From Isoetes taiwanensis (lineage: Eukaryota > Streptophyta > Lycopodiopsida > Isoetales > Isoetaceae), in NCBI GenBank assembly GCA_021234155.1, contig JAJEKV010000032.1:5091835-5155834 (forward strand): DNA of 64,000 nt, written 5' to 3'. Within the stretch, counting starts at the first letter, position 1. Every line of letters starts with the position of its first letter. The notes beneath the pieces are model-generated. The model was not told the DNA's origin, did no database searches, and saw nothing but the letters and a program-made list of their open reading frames with translations. A program made the translations under genes and the position numbers. Of this stretch, positions 22,901-34,572 are shown one piece after another.

Positions 22901-25900
22901 GTTGTTTAGGCGGTAGGTAGCTTGCAGCACTTAAAGTCAAGAGCAGGGCAGGAATGGAGTGCAAGGCCTCCTCATTAGAGGGAGGTAGAACCCAGGGGAG
23001 GCGAGCCCCAAAAACTCAGGAAGGTAGCACTACGTGGCCTTCCGTAGAGGCGTCATGTAAAGACCACACTCCCGGGATCTGGGTTCAGGTATCAGGCGGG
23101 TGGACTCCTTTGTTCGGGAACACGGTCAGAGAAGGTCAAAAATCCAACGTAGTCAGGAGAACATATCAAACCATGGCCTCTGCGAGGCGGCGGTGTAGAA
23201 ACAAAGTGTTTTATTAGATTCCGGACATTCTTGAGGAGAACTCGAGAAATCTGCGTCGACCCAGCCACATCGTCAGGAATGCCAAAATTACCTGAGGGAC
23301 CAAGTTACCACGTTCCGGTTTGCAAAAGAAGAAAGAAACACTTGCGCCCTACATTCGCGGTGTTAATGACCACCTCCTAGGCCAGTGACTACGAGTGTGT
23401 TGCACATGAAAGGATAGTTGCCCAGAGCGCCGAGAAGAGGTGAAACCCCGGCCCTGAAAAACTTGGTCCCACTAGGGCAATGTCGGCGTTACAGGTCCAT
23501 TGGCGAGAGATAGATCGATTCCGGGAGAGGAAATTGCCGTCCGTCGCCGGGAACGCCGGGAGAGAATTTTGGGGCAAAGGCGCTTCGGTGGTTTTAGGAG
23601 TCAGGTGCCACGGCGTCAACACCCCCTCTACCTCAAGATACGGTAGCAAGATCTAGTCAAATCACAAAGCGAGGATAGAGCCTCAGCGTAAACTATGAGT
23701 TGCAGGGTTCCTAGCGAGGGTTTTATCGTTTTGGAGTCAACGAAGTTTTAGTCTTTTGCACTTGGGGCTGGCCGTCACATGTGCGATTGAGCGAAGCGAG
23801 GCGGCAGGAATGGAGTTTGGACTGTACTCCTCAGATTGTAGGGTTAGAAGTCAAGAAAACACTGCGTGCCAAGACATTAGTAGAGATTAAGCATTAATGC
23901 ATAAATGCTGGGACTTAAATTCTGATTTTTGTCGGCTAGCCTAAGTCTTAAGCCAACATCTGAGGCCAACTTTTCAAAAATTTTGGATATGGTTTAGATC
24001 AAATAGTTTGCACTAGAGCGATTAAGGCGACTGTTGTTGAAGCGGTAGCACCTTGCCCAAGTCAAGCAAGGCGGAACCTTGCAGAGGCCTCTTCATTGGG
24101 GGAGGTAGAACCCGGAGGGATGAGCCCAAAAAGCTTTCGAGCAGCCTTTCACAGCGACTCAGCCCGGCGTCTTGTTAAGAACCACACTCAGGATCTACGG
24201 TTCCGAGTATCAAGCCCAGATTTGAATCTGTTCCGGGAACTTTGGTCAGAAAGATCAAAAATCCAACATCGTCAGGGAGAACATATCAAGCCAGCGAAGC
24301 GTCTGCGAGCGACGTTGTAGAAACGAAGTGTTTTGGCATAAGTTCGGACATTCGCGAGGAAGGCGCTCACGAAATCGCGATCCGACTTACCGCCACATCG
24401 TCGGAGATCTTGCGAAATTACAGGGACGAGAGTTACATGGTCGGTTTACAAAGAAAGAAACACTTCGCCCTACGTGCGGTGTTAGGCGCTCCTAGGCAAT
24501 TGACTACGGTGTGTTGCACATGAATAGTTTGGCTGACACAGCCGAGAAGGGTGGGCCGGCTGCAAAACTTGGTCAGGGCAATGTCGGCGTTACTACGGTC
24601 CACGTGGCGAGCGGATCACGGTTCCGGAGAAGTTGCCGTCCGTCGCCGGGGCAACCGGAGGAATTTTGGGGCAAAGCCTTAGGGTGGTTTTAGGGTGGGT
24701 ATGCGGCGTCAACACCCCCCCCCTCCCACCCTCAAGACACGGTATGAAGATCCTAGTCAAATCGACAAGGATAGAGCCGCAGAAAGCGTAAACCACATGA
24801 GGTTGCGAGGTTCTAGCGAGGGGTTTAGCGTTTTGGAGTAACGGTTGGTCTTTTGCCTTGGGGCGTGGCGATCACATGGATTGAGAGCAGAAAACAGGCA
24901 GCGAATGGAGTTTGGACTGTACTCCTCCGTTGTATGGCGATTAGAAGTCAGAAGCACTTTTCGCATTAGCAAGACATTAAGTAAATTAAGTAATTAATGC
25001 ATAGATGCTGGACTTAAATTGATTTTTTGTCGGCTAACTTCCTAAGTCGCCATAACCTCTGAGCCAACTTTCAAAATTTTGGATATGGTTTAGATCAAAT
25101 AGTTTGCACTAGAGCGGTAAGGCGGCTTTGTTGTTGGGCAGCCGCGGTAGCACACTTGCCCCAAGTCAAACAAGGCCGGAACTGCCACCGAGCCTCTTCA
25201 TTAGAGGAGAGTCAGAACCCCGAGGCTAGCCCCAAAAAGCTTCGAAGTGACCTTTCACAGCGGCGCTTTCGGCCCGTCGCTAAAAGACCACACTCCGGGA
25301 TCTCGGTTCGGGTATCCAGAAGCGTTAGATCCTTTGTTCGGGGAACTGGTCAGGAAGGTCCAAAAAATCCAACATCAGGTCAGGAGAACATATCAAAGCG
25401 CTGGCGTCTGCGAGGAAGCGGCCGATTCGTAGAAACCAAAGTGTTTATGCGTTGGACATTGCGGAGAACTCACGTCACCGTCAGGCGCACTACCACATCG
25501 TCAGGAATGCAGAATTATCACATGGACCAAGTTACGGTCGGTTTGCAAAAGAAGAAACACGTCGCCCTGCATTTGCCCAGTGATACCGTGACCACCTCCT
25601 AGGCCAATTGGCTGAGTCGCGTTGCACGTAAGAATAGTTTGGCACAGAAGGGGTGGGCTTAAGCCACAAAACTTGAATCCCCTAAGGAGCAATGTTGGCC
25701 TTAGTCCATTAAGCGGCAGAATCCGCGATTCCAGGAGAGGGGAAGTTGCGTCCGTCGCGGGGCAACTAGGAGAGGACTTTTGGGGCAAATTTGCTTCGGA
25801 GTGGTTTTAAGTGTTCCATGCTCACGGCGTCAACACCTCTCGTCGAACACGGCGCCAAGGTCCTGATCAAATCGGCAAGCATAGAGCCTCAGAAAGCGTA

Positions 25901-26162
25901 AACCATGAGTTGCGAGGTTCTAGCGGGGTTTCGCGTTTTGGGTCTGCGAGTTTTGGTCTTTTCGCGCTTGGGGCGTGGCCAATCACATGTGATTGAGAAA
26001 CCTTGAAGCAGCGGAGGCCAGCGGAATGGAGTTTGGACACATGCTCCTCGTTGTGGCGGTTAGAAGTGAGCGGCTTTGCGTGTAGCAAGACATTAGTAAA
26101 TTACGTAATTAATGCATAGATGCAGGACTTAAATTACGATTTTTGTCGGCTAGCTTCCTAAA
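19915..26162. repeat. Tandem array of ~1.12 kb units, about 5.6 copies
   Basis: The landmark ATTAATGCATA recurs near 20513, 21640, 22754, 23893, 24993 and 26108, giving periods of 1127, 1114, 1139, 1100 and 1115. Other landmarks repeat in phase: TTTTGGATATGGTTTAGATC, GGAATGGAGTTTGGAC, CAACACCCCCTCTACCTC and GGTGGTTTTAGGGT. The first unit is partial, starting near 19915; the array stops abruptly after GGCTAGCTTCCTA at 26162. Units differ mostly by 1-6 bp GC-rich insertions and deletions. All short open frames inside, on either strand, repeat with the unit and are broken in different places, so none is called as a gene. Confidence 0.93.
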
Positions 26163-27880
26163 CCGACTAGCTTGTTGAGATAAACTACATCTTCATGTTG
26201 GTAGGGTATAAGTTCTCATAGGGGACAAAATTAAAAAATAAATAAATATATATATATAATAACCAACAAATGCATTAACAAGCGAACCGTAGCTACATAT
26301 ACTATTAATTGGAAACACAACCTTTTTAAATCTAACAAAATAATTTTAAGATAAACTACATCTTTGCATATTTGGTAAGGTATTAGTTATAAATTAGCGG
26401 TATGGTATTACTAGTGTCATCATCGTATTATATACCTGCCGGCTCCAGCGGATGTACCCGAAACGTGGAACATTTTTATGTTGGATATTTCCATAACTTT
26501 AGCGGGTGTAGCAAGTCAAATAAACCCTATCGATTCGTAAGCCCATCAAGTGTACATGCATTCTATCTTATTTAAATTTTTTTTTTTTTATTTTTTTTTT
26601 TATTTTTTTTGGTGAGTAAGTAAAAAGCGTCGTCCTAAGCGTCGTTCAGAAGCGTTTTTGTATCAGATTTAACGGCGTGTCAGCGTCGTTAAGCGGCGAC
26701 ACAGTGATTTAAATAAACGGCGGCCGATCCGTAGCTTATTTTCGAGCAAGCAAAGCTTTTATGGAGGAGCATTTTGAGGCTGATTTTATTTGGATCTACT
26801 TTGGGGTCTATTCTAAGTGTAAGACAAGCTTACATGCAAAGGTATATTGCCGCGGATCAATCGCTTCGTTTTTGAATCTAGAAAACTTGTTTTTGGGTGG
26901 GTTAGAAGGGCTTTTGTATTTTGTTGTTTGTTTGCTTCCTTCAACCTTCATTCTTCTTCTTCCATTCTTGCATCCTTCTTCCATACATATTCTTCCATTC
27001 CCTTTGTCATCTTCTTCTTGATTCTTTACTCTCTTATACCCAGCACTTCCTCCTCATATTCCAAATTCTTACTCTTAATCCTCCTCTTGGCTCCCATCTT
27101 CTTAGTATTCTTCCTCCCCATTTTGGGTTCCTCCCTCTTCTTCTTAGCCTTTTTCTTCTTGAATTCTTCCATTCTTCTTCTAATTTTTTTCCCATCCCAG
27201 AAGAGCGCGTCGTTAAAAAGGCAGGGTATTCTTCTCTCCAAAATTTTTCCTTATTAGTTGTTTATACTGGCTGCTTTCTAATCATTAGATTTTTGTTTTG
27301 CATGTACCTCCCCAACAAAATGTATTTGTTCTTATGAGAAACAAGTTGGCACCTCTTCGGAGTAAGGATTTAGTTTTTCAATACGCTAATAAAATACCTT
27401 CTTTATTTAGGTTAGAATTGTTATCCAAGAAGGGGCGTCATTGAAACCCACCCCTCCCCATTGATTTTCCATATTTTTTTTTTTCCTTTAAGTTGTTTAT
27501 TTATACTAATATTTTACTAATCATTGAATTTATTGTTTTGCATGTACACTCACCTTGGAAATCGTTGTTTGTACAAACCTTTATACCTATGTACGGGTAA
27601 AGCATTTAATTTTCAATATGGCAATGTATTGATTAAATGTATTTAGCTTAATTTATTGATTAATGTATTTAGCTAAAAAATTGGGGGCCTTCATTTATTT
27701 TGTATTTTTTAATATATTTAAGCGACATCATTTAATGGCGATTTAAAATCTTATATTCTTTATTGGTTAAATTCATTTTTATAGGCTTTAAATTAAATGT
27801 ATTAACTTCATTCATAATAAATGTGTTATTATTATTTTTTCAATTTAAAAAAATAAAAAAAATAATTTTTTTTAGCCACA
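26163..27880. other. AT-rich and pyrimidine-rich interior of the CACTA-like element
   Basis: Contains a T-rich run (about 26575-26612), a GC motif AGCGTCGTTAAGCGGCGACA (about 26680), then a CTTCTTCC-rich stretch (about 26930-27200) and AT-rich DNA to 27880. The Phe/Leu/Ser-rich frames at 26761-27337 follow from the pyrimidine bias. No gene supported. Confidence 0.5.
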
Positions 27881-28262
27881 CGTAAGCATTGATTCGCAGC
27901 GTTGTTTAGAGTATTTGCCATCCGGCAATGGCTGCCTTGTATTTAGCGCTTGACCGGCGTGGGCGCCGCGATATGCGGTAGCGTCGTTTAACGGCGTCAA
28001 GCGATATGAAACGCCACGTCGACTTACTTCATGAAGCGCCATCTTTGGCCTTGCGGCGATAGCGTACTGCGCATTCAATGCGATGGCGTCGTTGAGCGGC
28101 GTCGGTCGTCGCTTTAAGGCAGCGCGGTTCGCGGCAGCGTATAGCGGCCTTATAAAGGTCGTTTATCGGCCTTTCAGAGCGTCGAAATAGGCGTCGTTTA
28201 TCGGCGTTTTGGCGTCGATCATCGGCCCAGCAGCGTCTGGGCGTCGTAATAGGCATTAAATG
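27880..28262. repeat. Right subterminal GC-rich motif cluster of the CACTA-like element
   Basis: Repeated words GCGTCGTTTAACGGCGTC (about 27981), GCGTCGTTGAGCGGCGTC (about 28085) and GCGTCGTTTATCGGCGTTTT (about 28191), mirroring the left cluster. The abrupt GC rise against the preceding AT-rich DNA supports a structural role. Confidence 0.55.
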
Positions 28263-28289
28263 CCGAGCTTTAATTTTGTAGCAGTGTAA

Positions 28290-28525
28290 CCCAACGCACG
28301 CACCTTTTGCTTGTTCTGTTTAGCTTCCTTAAACTTTAATAGTTCTTCCTTCTTGTCCCGCATCTGGTCTTTTGTGAGGTCTTCATTGACCCAAACAAAT
28401 TTTCCTTTTAATTTATAGTTGTTCTTCAAGACCTCAAAGCATTTTTGCCTGTTAGAGAATTTGACTATAATATGTCATGCACCTGTATCTTTTTCTCCCA
28501 CACGAAATACTTCTGTTATACCAGC
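28290..28525 (-). mobile_element. LINE-A ORF1 C-terminal fragment
   Basis: Minus-strand frame reads FRVGEKDTGA, a stop, then HIIVKFSNRQKCFEVLKNNY, KLKGKFVWVNEDLT and KDQMRDKKEELLKFKEA. This is the C-terminal domain of LINE ORF1 (nucleic-acid chaperone, L1-ORF1-like). It reads directly towards the CACTA right end at 28286 and its logical continuation resumes at 19316. At 28525 it is cut again by a CACTA-like end. Confidence 0.72.
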
Positions 28526-28990
28526 CACTACTACAAAAGAGGCAGTTTGCAACGTCATTTGCAATGTCATAGCGACGTAATAAGGACGTCAAATGTCGCA
28601 TGCACATGTTTACACTAGCGTTTCCGCCGCGCCGCAAGCGGCATTGCGGTGGATTACGTCGCAGCGACATCCACGTCACATGTGCGGCGATACCGGTGGC
28701 CTCCAGCGGCGTCGGGGCGTAATAATATGCCCGCAGCTGATAGCGGGGCGTCGTTATACATTGCTTTTAGCGTGTTTATTCACGGCGCGCATAACACTTT
28801 CAAAACTTATCAGCAGCGTGTTTTCGGCGCCACCGTCACATGCGGCATTCGAGAGGCGTGGCTTAATCATCCCTGATATCATCCTTGTCATGCGTCGTCA
28901 TCATGGATTGCGGGCTGACGTGAGCATTCACCTTGATGATGCAGTACGTCATCTGCAAGGGCCGTATCGATGTGGTAGGTGGAGTCATAA
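28526..28990 (+). mobile_element. Second CACTA-like terminus inside LINE-A ORF1
   Basis: Starts CACTACTACAAAAGAGGCAG, then GACGTC/GACGTA-type repeats (CGACGT, GGACGTC, TTACGTCG) with high GC to about 28990, the usual look of a CACTA left end and subterminal region. No matching inverted right end was found downstream, so the element is truncated or decayed. The 154- and 75-residue frames here are attributed to the GC-rich repeats. Confidence 0.42.
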
Positions 28991-30079
28991 ACCCAGAAAA
29001 CTAGCATGTGTCACTGAGGATAAAACACGAATAAGCACAAAGACACTCCGCACCTGAAAAACCAAGAAACGAGGAGGAGGGTAAACCGAAGAGCAAGGAA
29101 GGGCGTCAGGGCCTTAGGGGCTAATCCGCCAACACATTACGTCTGGGGAATACCCCCAAGACCAAGTAAGCATACGGGGAAGGGCGTCGGAACGCAGCGG
29201 GCAAAACCCACGCCAACACCGCGAGCTGATCAAGAAGGAAGACCAAGCCACATCCACAGGAGGTCACAATATAGGATCAAGCAGGCCAAGCACACCCTCC
29301 AAACAACAGAGTCTAAAGCACCCAAAAAAAGATCTCAGGATGCTAGATGGGCGAAATATAATCATACTCACGAACCACAGCCGGACCTAATGGTCCCGAT
29401 GGTCCCTGAGGGCAAAAAGAGGAGGTGGGAAGGGCAAGGGCCCTATCGAGCCTGAAAAATATAATAACAAGCATCTAATTACAAATGGAAAAACAAACTA
29501 CACAAAGTGAAATTAAACTATAATAATACAAGACAAGTAAAAAGAACTACTCACATTACTATTTCAATGCTCTTGTGAAGTACCATTATCGGTTAGCAGA
29601 AAGAGCTTTCAGTGGCTCTAAATTCACTTGCCACTTTAATATATTCATTGGTTGGTCAAAACCGTATATTCTCTCTATAACATCTGACACGTAAGTTGAA
29701 AGGTAGTAGTTAACCACTTTAATGACAATGAAATAAAATAAAAAAAACTTCACGAATCTATATATAAAAGAAGATCTCCCACGAGCCCAAGTCACGAGGT
29801 TTGGAAGCCTGCACCCCGTTGCTTCCACCATTAGATTTGTGAATGTTTTGCTCCTAGATCATACATTTCGTACCAATCACGATCTACAAAAAGTATAAGA
29901 AGGGTTGTAGTTGGTGATTAGAGCCTTATAACAAACAAGCATACTAAAGTATTTAATATACCTTGAAGTAGTTTGCACTTATATTCGAGGTAGAGGCACC
30001 TTTGACCAGTAAAAAGGAAGTTTTGTTTATCCCTCTTTAGTTTCTTAATAGCAATTAAAGAAATCCACCCCGATCATGC
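28991..30079. other. Unassigned DNA
   Basis: No supported gene. The 81-residue minus-strand frame (29831-29586) has a hydrophobic centre but no family resemblance. LINE-A sequence upstream of its ORF1 fragment was looked for here and not found. Confidence 0.35.
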
Positions 30080-32400
30080 AGTATGTATAGTAAGTGCCGT
30101 CATAAAGGAAAGAATAAGTGGCCTATCTCCTTAAGCTTGAGGGTTGGCGACCAGAGCGAGGAAGAAGAAAGAAGCCCGAAAACATTGAGCAAGCTCCCAA
30201 GGAAACCTATAGCAAAGTTGGTGAAGGAATTCCATGACTTGTTTCACGATGAGATTAAGCGACTCCCACCCTACGGAGAATTCAGTGTGAAAATAGCACT
30301 TGAGCGGGGACTAAGCAACAAACGAAACTCTGAGGGATGTCGGGAGTTGGCGAGAATTGAAAAAGCAATTGGGAGTTGCTAGACCTGAGATTTATAAGAC
30401 CTAGTGTCTCTCCATTTGGAGTGCCAATACTCTTAGTGAAGAAGAAGGATGGAAGTACTTAGGATTAATGCATTGACTATAGATCATTTGAACAAACACA
30501 CCATCAGAACAAGTATGCTTTGCTAAATCGGATGATCTCATGGATCAGTTCTGGGGGCCGAAGATCTTTTTCTAGCGTAGATTGAGATGAGGTTATCGCG
30601 GTCGAGAATCAAAGAAGAAGGACATCCTGAGAGCTGACATTGAGCGAGATGTAGCCACTCTGAGTTCATAGTGATGCACCATTTGGATTGTCTAATGCTC
30701 AAACAACCTTCATTAGGCTCATGAGCGATGCCTTTGGTAGATTTCCTGAACTCTTTCATCATAGTTTTCTTTGATGATATTACAGATTGATAGCAAGTGC
30801 CGCCGCCTTGAAGAGTGGAGTACTTTTTAGGGCATGTGATCACGGTGAAGGCATTTACGCGGACCACAGAAGGTCGAGCGATGATTGAATGGCGGCACAA
30901 AGAATACCCATGAAATTGGCTTCTCGGCCCTGTAGGGATATTACGAAATTAAAGAACTTTGCAAAAGTAGCAGTAGCCAGCAATGAGACCTCCTGGGGAA
31001 GATAAAAGGATTGGGCAGTCATTGGTAAAAGAAGGTCCATCACATTTGAGACCTTGAAAGAAGCTTGAAACGGCGCCCGATCCTAGTGTTGCGAGATCGG
31101 CCAAAAGGTAGCTTGTGGTGGCGAGCGCCGTAAGGATAGCCAACAGGTCACCGATCCTCATCACCGGGGAAAGGTAGTGGCCCATATTTCGAAGAAGATG
31201 AATGGCTGGGGAAGCGGCGCTACCCGGCGCATGATCGGGGAGCTTGGCTATAGTAAGAGCTTTAAGAATTTGGAGGCACTATCACGGTGGGAAGATTCCA
31301 ACTAGATCTACGGATCATCAAGCCTCAATACATTTTTACACAACCACTCCTCAATTTGAGGCAAAGAGGTTGATGGAATTCCTCGAAGAATATGACTTTA
31401 GAGATAATTTATAAGCGAGCAAGCTCAGCGTAGTTCTGGGCGCTTTCTAGAAACCATTGAGAGACGAGGGGCGCCTTTGTAATGCCATATCAATGCTCCA
31501 CGCAAGTGAGTATGGCAAGAAGATCGAATAAACCTTGCAACTGAGATCTGACTTTAAAAGTTTAGGCAAGTCTTTGTAAGGAGGCACTACAAGAAGGAGG
31601 GAGGTAACTTGCTATACCGTAAAAACAAATTGTGTGTACGGAATCTTGAGGTAAGAAGCTAATCCTCCATGATACACACAATAGTCCCATAAGGGCATCG
31701 TTTTATGAAGACATACTTCAAGATTAAAGGCTACTTCTGGCCGGCATGAAGAGCGAATGTAAAATTCGTGAGTGCGGATATGCCCGGCAAACAAAGAAGC
31801 CCGAGCAACTCTGAATCCCGGAGCCTTAGAGGCCGGGTTACCCGGTGCCAAATGCTAAGTGGGAAGTCATAAGCGAGGACTTCATTAGGGCTCCCAAAAG
31901 CAACAAAGAGGCAAGGATGCCACTGATGGTGGTGGTCGATAGTTTATGCGAAGATGGCACACTTTGTGCCGTGTAGGACATATGAGATATAGCATTGAAT
32001 CTTGCCGTCCTGTTATTTACTAAGGAGATTTTTAACTCCATGGTACAGGAGATAATCTGGATAGGGACACTAAATTCCACGAGTACTTTTTTGTGAGGAC
32101 CTGTTACCACCATCGAAGGCAAGCTCTCCTTGAGCATGATACATGACGGATATGGTCAGAGACGAGGAAGCGAACTAATAGGATCATTGAAGATATGTTA
32201 AGAAGCATGTTTGGAACAAGCAATCTAAGTGGGATGATTTCATCCACTTAGTAGAGTTAAACCTGCTTGATGCAGGCGGGGAGTCATCGCGGATGTCTCC
32301 TTTTATGATCAATTATGGGTGCCGATTAATGTACCGGATGCGCGGCACAATCGATTAGTTTTAGTCTTTTGCCCTCGGCTTTTCCAAGTTTGCCTTGAGT
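30080..32400 (+). mobile_element. Ty3/gypsy LTR retrotransposon pol region, degenerate
   Basis: The order of pol domains is readable through many frame changes. The pre-RT motif (LVKEFHDLFHDEI, about 30215) is followed by RT text [17 protein letters not shown] (about 30402) and the catalytic VFFDDI (about 30768). RNase H follows: a hydrophobic QYIF-TQP-type stretch and FLEEYDF (about 31330-31400). The integrase zinc-binding start has GYFWP and MKSECK (about 31730), the core has DRDTKFHEYFF (about 32058), and the later WDDFIHLVE motif lies near 32235. This domain order (RT, RNase H, integrase) is the Ty3/gypsy arrangement. No LTR pair or gag was identified. No intact protein is possible. Confidence 0.8.
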
Positions 32401-34570
32401 ATAGAGATAACGCTGATGGAAATTGTCCCAGCGCAATCATGTATGGCGTGCGATACCACGGATCAACGGAGTTCCAATAGTTGATGGCGGGGAAACTTTT
32501 GCTTCGGTAAGGCTTTGCGAAGCGAATGACTCAATGCTCAATGTTTGCTCTCAATTCTCGGCTAGTAGAACACATCGAAATTCGGTATTTCAGTCCAGGG
32601 GCAACATATTTTTTAGCCGGATGCTTATTGTTATAAATCACCTAGACTCTTGTGCGCTCCGCAGTCTAAATAAGAAAACCCTCACTTAGCATAGGCGTGG
32701 TACGACCATGAATTAAGTAAAGGTGTACAAACCTAATCTTTGTTTGTAATCAACATCGATCATGGGCTCACGATTGGATGTACGTGGCTAGGAGTAGAAG
32801 AAAAGAAGAAGAGGGTAGGTACAAGTGTGTGGTGGAAGTAGGGATGGAGGCAAAAGAGGTAGTATTAGGAGAATAGCGAGAGCGGGATAGAATGGTGGGT
32901 CTCAAGTGGACGATAATAGAGAAGGCCTCAATATCAGGGAACATGTTGCCAAGCTCGTGATCATCAAGCAAAGACACCTTATATTTAAAAAGGAGAGGAC
33001 AAATCCGAGGACCACTCACAATAGAGTGTGCAAGATGCATCTCTAATCCATTGGCAATGGCGACAAAATTTTTGGAACCTGCAATAGGGCATATGACATG
33101 CACCAGAGTTATTAGGTAGAAATCTAGGGGTGTATACTTGATACAAGCGATAATGGCCCCATAAAGGATCCGCTCCACATTCCACTAGTTTGCTGGCCGG
33201 TAATAGGCGACCAGGCATCATTTAAAGCATTGTTTTGCTAATGCAAAATTTCAAGGACATCTTTGAGGCAATCCCAATTTTGAAGATGTTGCTTCAAATA
33301 AAGCTCTTCCTTTTGGGTCAAGTGCTTGGTGAAATAACATCACATGCATGAGATACTAGATTCTTGCTTGAGATGCAGTGGTGCCATGATCTATCCCATA
33401 CTTAGAGACACCATCCTATGCAAAGGCACTAGAGCACATCTCTGCTTCATAGAACACATTATCAGGTGGCAATGAACGTCCATTCTATCTCCAAGAGCCT
33501 GCAACTCTTTCATATGTGCAGAAATCCTTTTTTTTTAATAATAACCAGCGTATGAAGTTTTAGTCAGCGCGTTAGGGCAGAAAATATGTTTGCGCTGACG
33601 ATTATATACCTCTTGAAAACCATCATCCATTGGAAACAAATAAGAAACAAGTTCGTGTTGTTGGAGGGTGAGCTTGCAAAATGGTCAATGGAAAATGGCA
33701 CTTCATTCTCGCTGTACACCTCTTCATACTATAACAACCACCTTTAAGAGGGTCCTCATCACTTATAAAACGTCCTCAACGAGTCTTAAACTTTTTCCAC
33801 TAAGCCGTAAACTTTTTTCGTCCCTAGTCATGGTGGTGTCGAATTTGATGCCTCTATTCAATTGCGCTACTCTTCCTTGTCTTCGTTTTACACGATTAAT
33901 TGTATGACAGGTGATATTATAATTTCAGCAACAGAACATAGCACCTCCCAAGCCCATCTTAAAAAGTATGAAGAAAACAGGAAAAAACTTCGTCGACCAT
34001 CCAAGTCTTCCACACTGGAAGCGAAACAACAGTCATTGTTTACCTCCTTACCACGAGATAAAGTCATTAGTTCAATATCGTCTTGACATCTTGATCTTGA
34101 GTTTAGAATAGGGAAGATGCTTAGGTCTATTATATGCTTAGATTTGTTGTAGGTGCATTTAGTTTTTAGATGTAAAAGAATGTTAGATAGAGCTATTTGG
34201 TTCTTGCTTGCATACTACAACATAAGTCTCCTTGTGGCTTCCATGGAAATAGTTGAAGAGCAGGGGAAAGCATCATGACAATGCATATTTGAAGAGATGT
34301 AATGCAGAAAAGTTTCAAGAGGTGCCAGCTAGACTGTCTGGAGAACCACTATCATTGAGTGTTATACTAGCCAGCCAGCCAGACTGTCATAAAGAACCAT
34401 TGCCTATACTAGGCAATGGGTGTACATATCTTATATTATAATGTTATACCGTATTGAATGGATCAAGCCCTAATTTAAATGGTTGAGATCATATGATTGA
34501 ACCTGAAGGCCGAGATCTATCGCATGACTTCCCACCACTATGATTGGTCGTTTGATCTCTACGTGAGCTG
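32401..34570. other. Unassigned DNA after the gypsy pol region
   Basis: Probably contains the rest of the decayed retroelement, but I see no LTR boundary. A 136-residue minus-strand frame (33178-32768) and two short plus-strand frames (33668-34086) have no recognisable motif and are not called. Confidence 0.35.
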
Positions 34571-34572
34571 CT

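Larger units (their letters stand above)
19317..28286. mobile_element. CACTA-like (En/Spm) element inserted in LINE-A, carrying a satellite array
   Basis: The left end begins CACTACAAAGGGATGAGG at 19317. The right end, read inward on the minus strand from 28286, begins CACTGCTACAAAATTAAAGC, giving CACTA-type inverted termini. Flanking trinucleotides are TAG (19314-19316) and TAA (28287-28289), near but not identical as a 3-bp target duplication. Both flanks are minus-strand LINE-A: ORF1 C-terminus on the right, ORF1 stop and ORF2 endonuclease on the left. Joining the flanks across one trinucleotide restores a short ORF1 end with a stop. No transposase was recognised, so it would be non-autonomous. 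Subterminal regions are GC-rich with GCGTCGTTTAACGGCG-type motifs. Confidence 0.68.

Noticed and set aside
20218-26088. About twenty short frames of 60-148 residues on both strands
   Set aside because: They repeat with the 1.12 kb tandem unit and are disrupted differently in each copy, so there is no conserved coding frame.
26761-27337. Phe/Leu/Ser-rich plus-strand frames (86-138 residues)
   Set aside because: Due to a CTT/TTC-rich pyrimidine stretch; overlapping frames are equally open.
32768-33178. 136-residue minus-strand frame as a retroelement gag
   Set aside because: It is antisense to the gypsy pol strand and shows neither a CCHC knuckle nor a gag-like motif.
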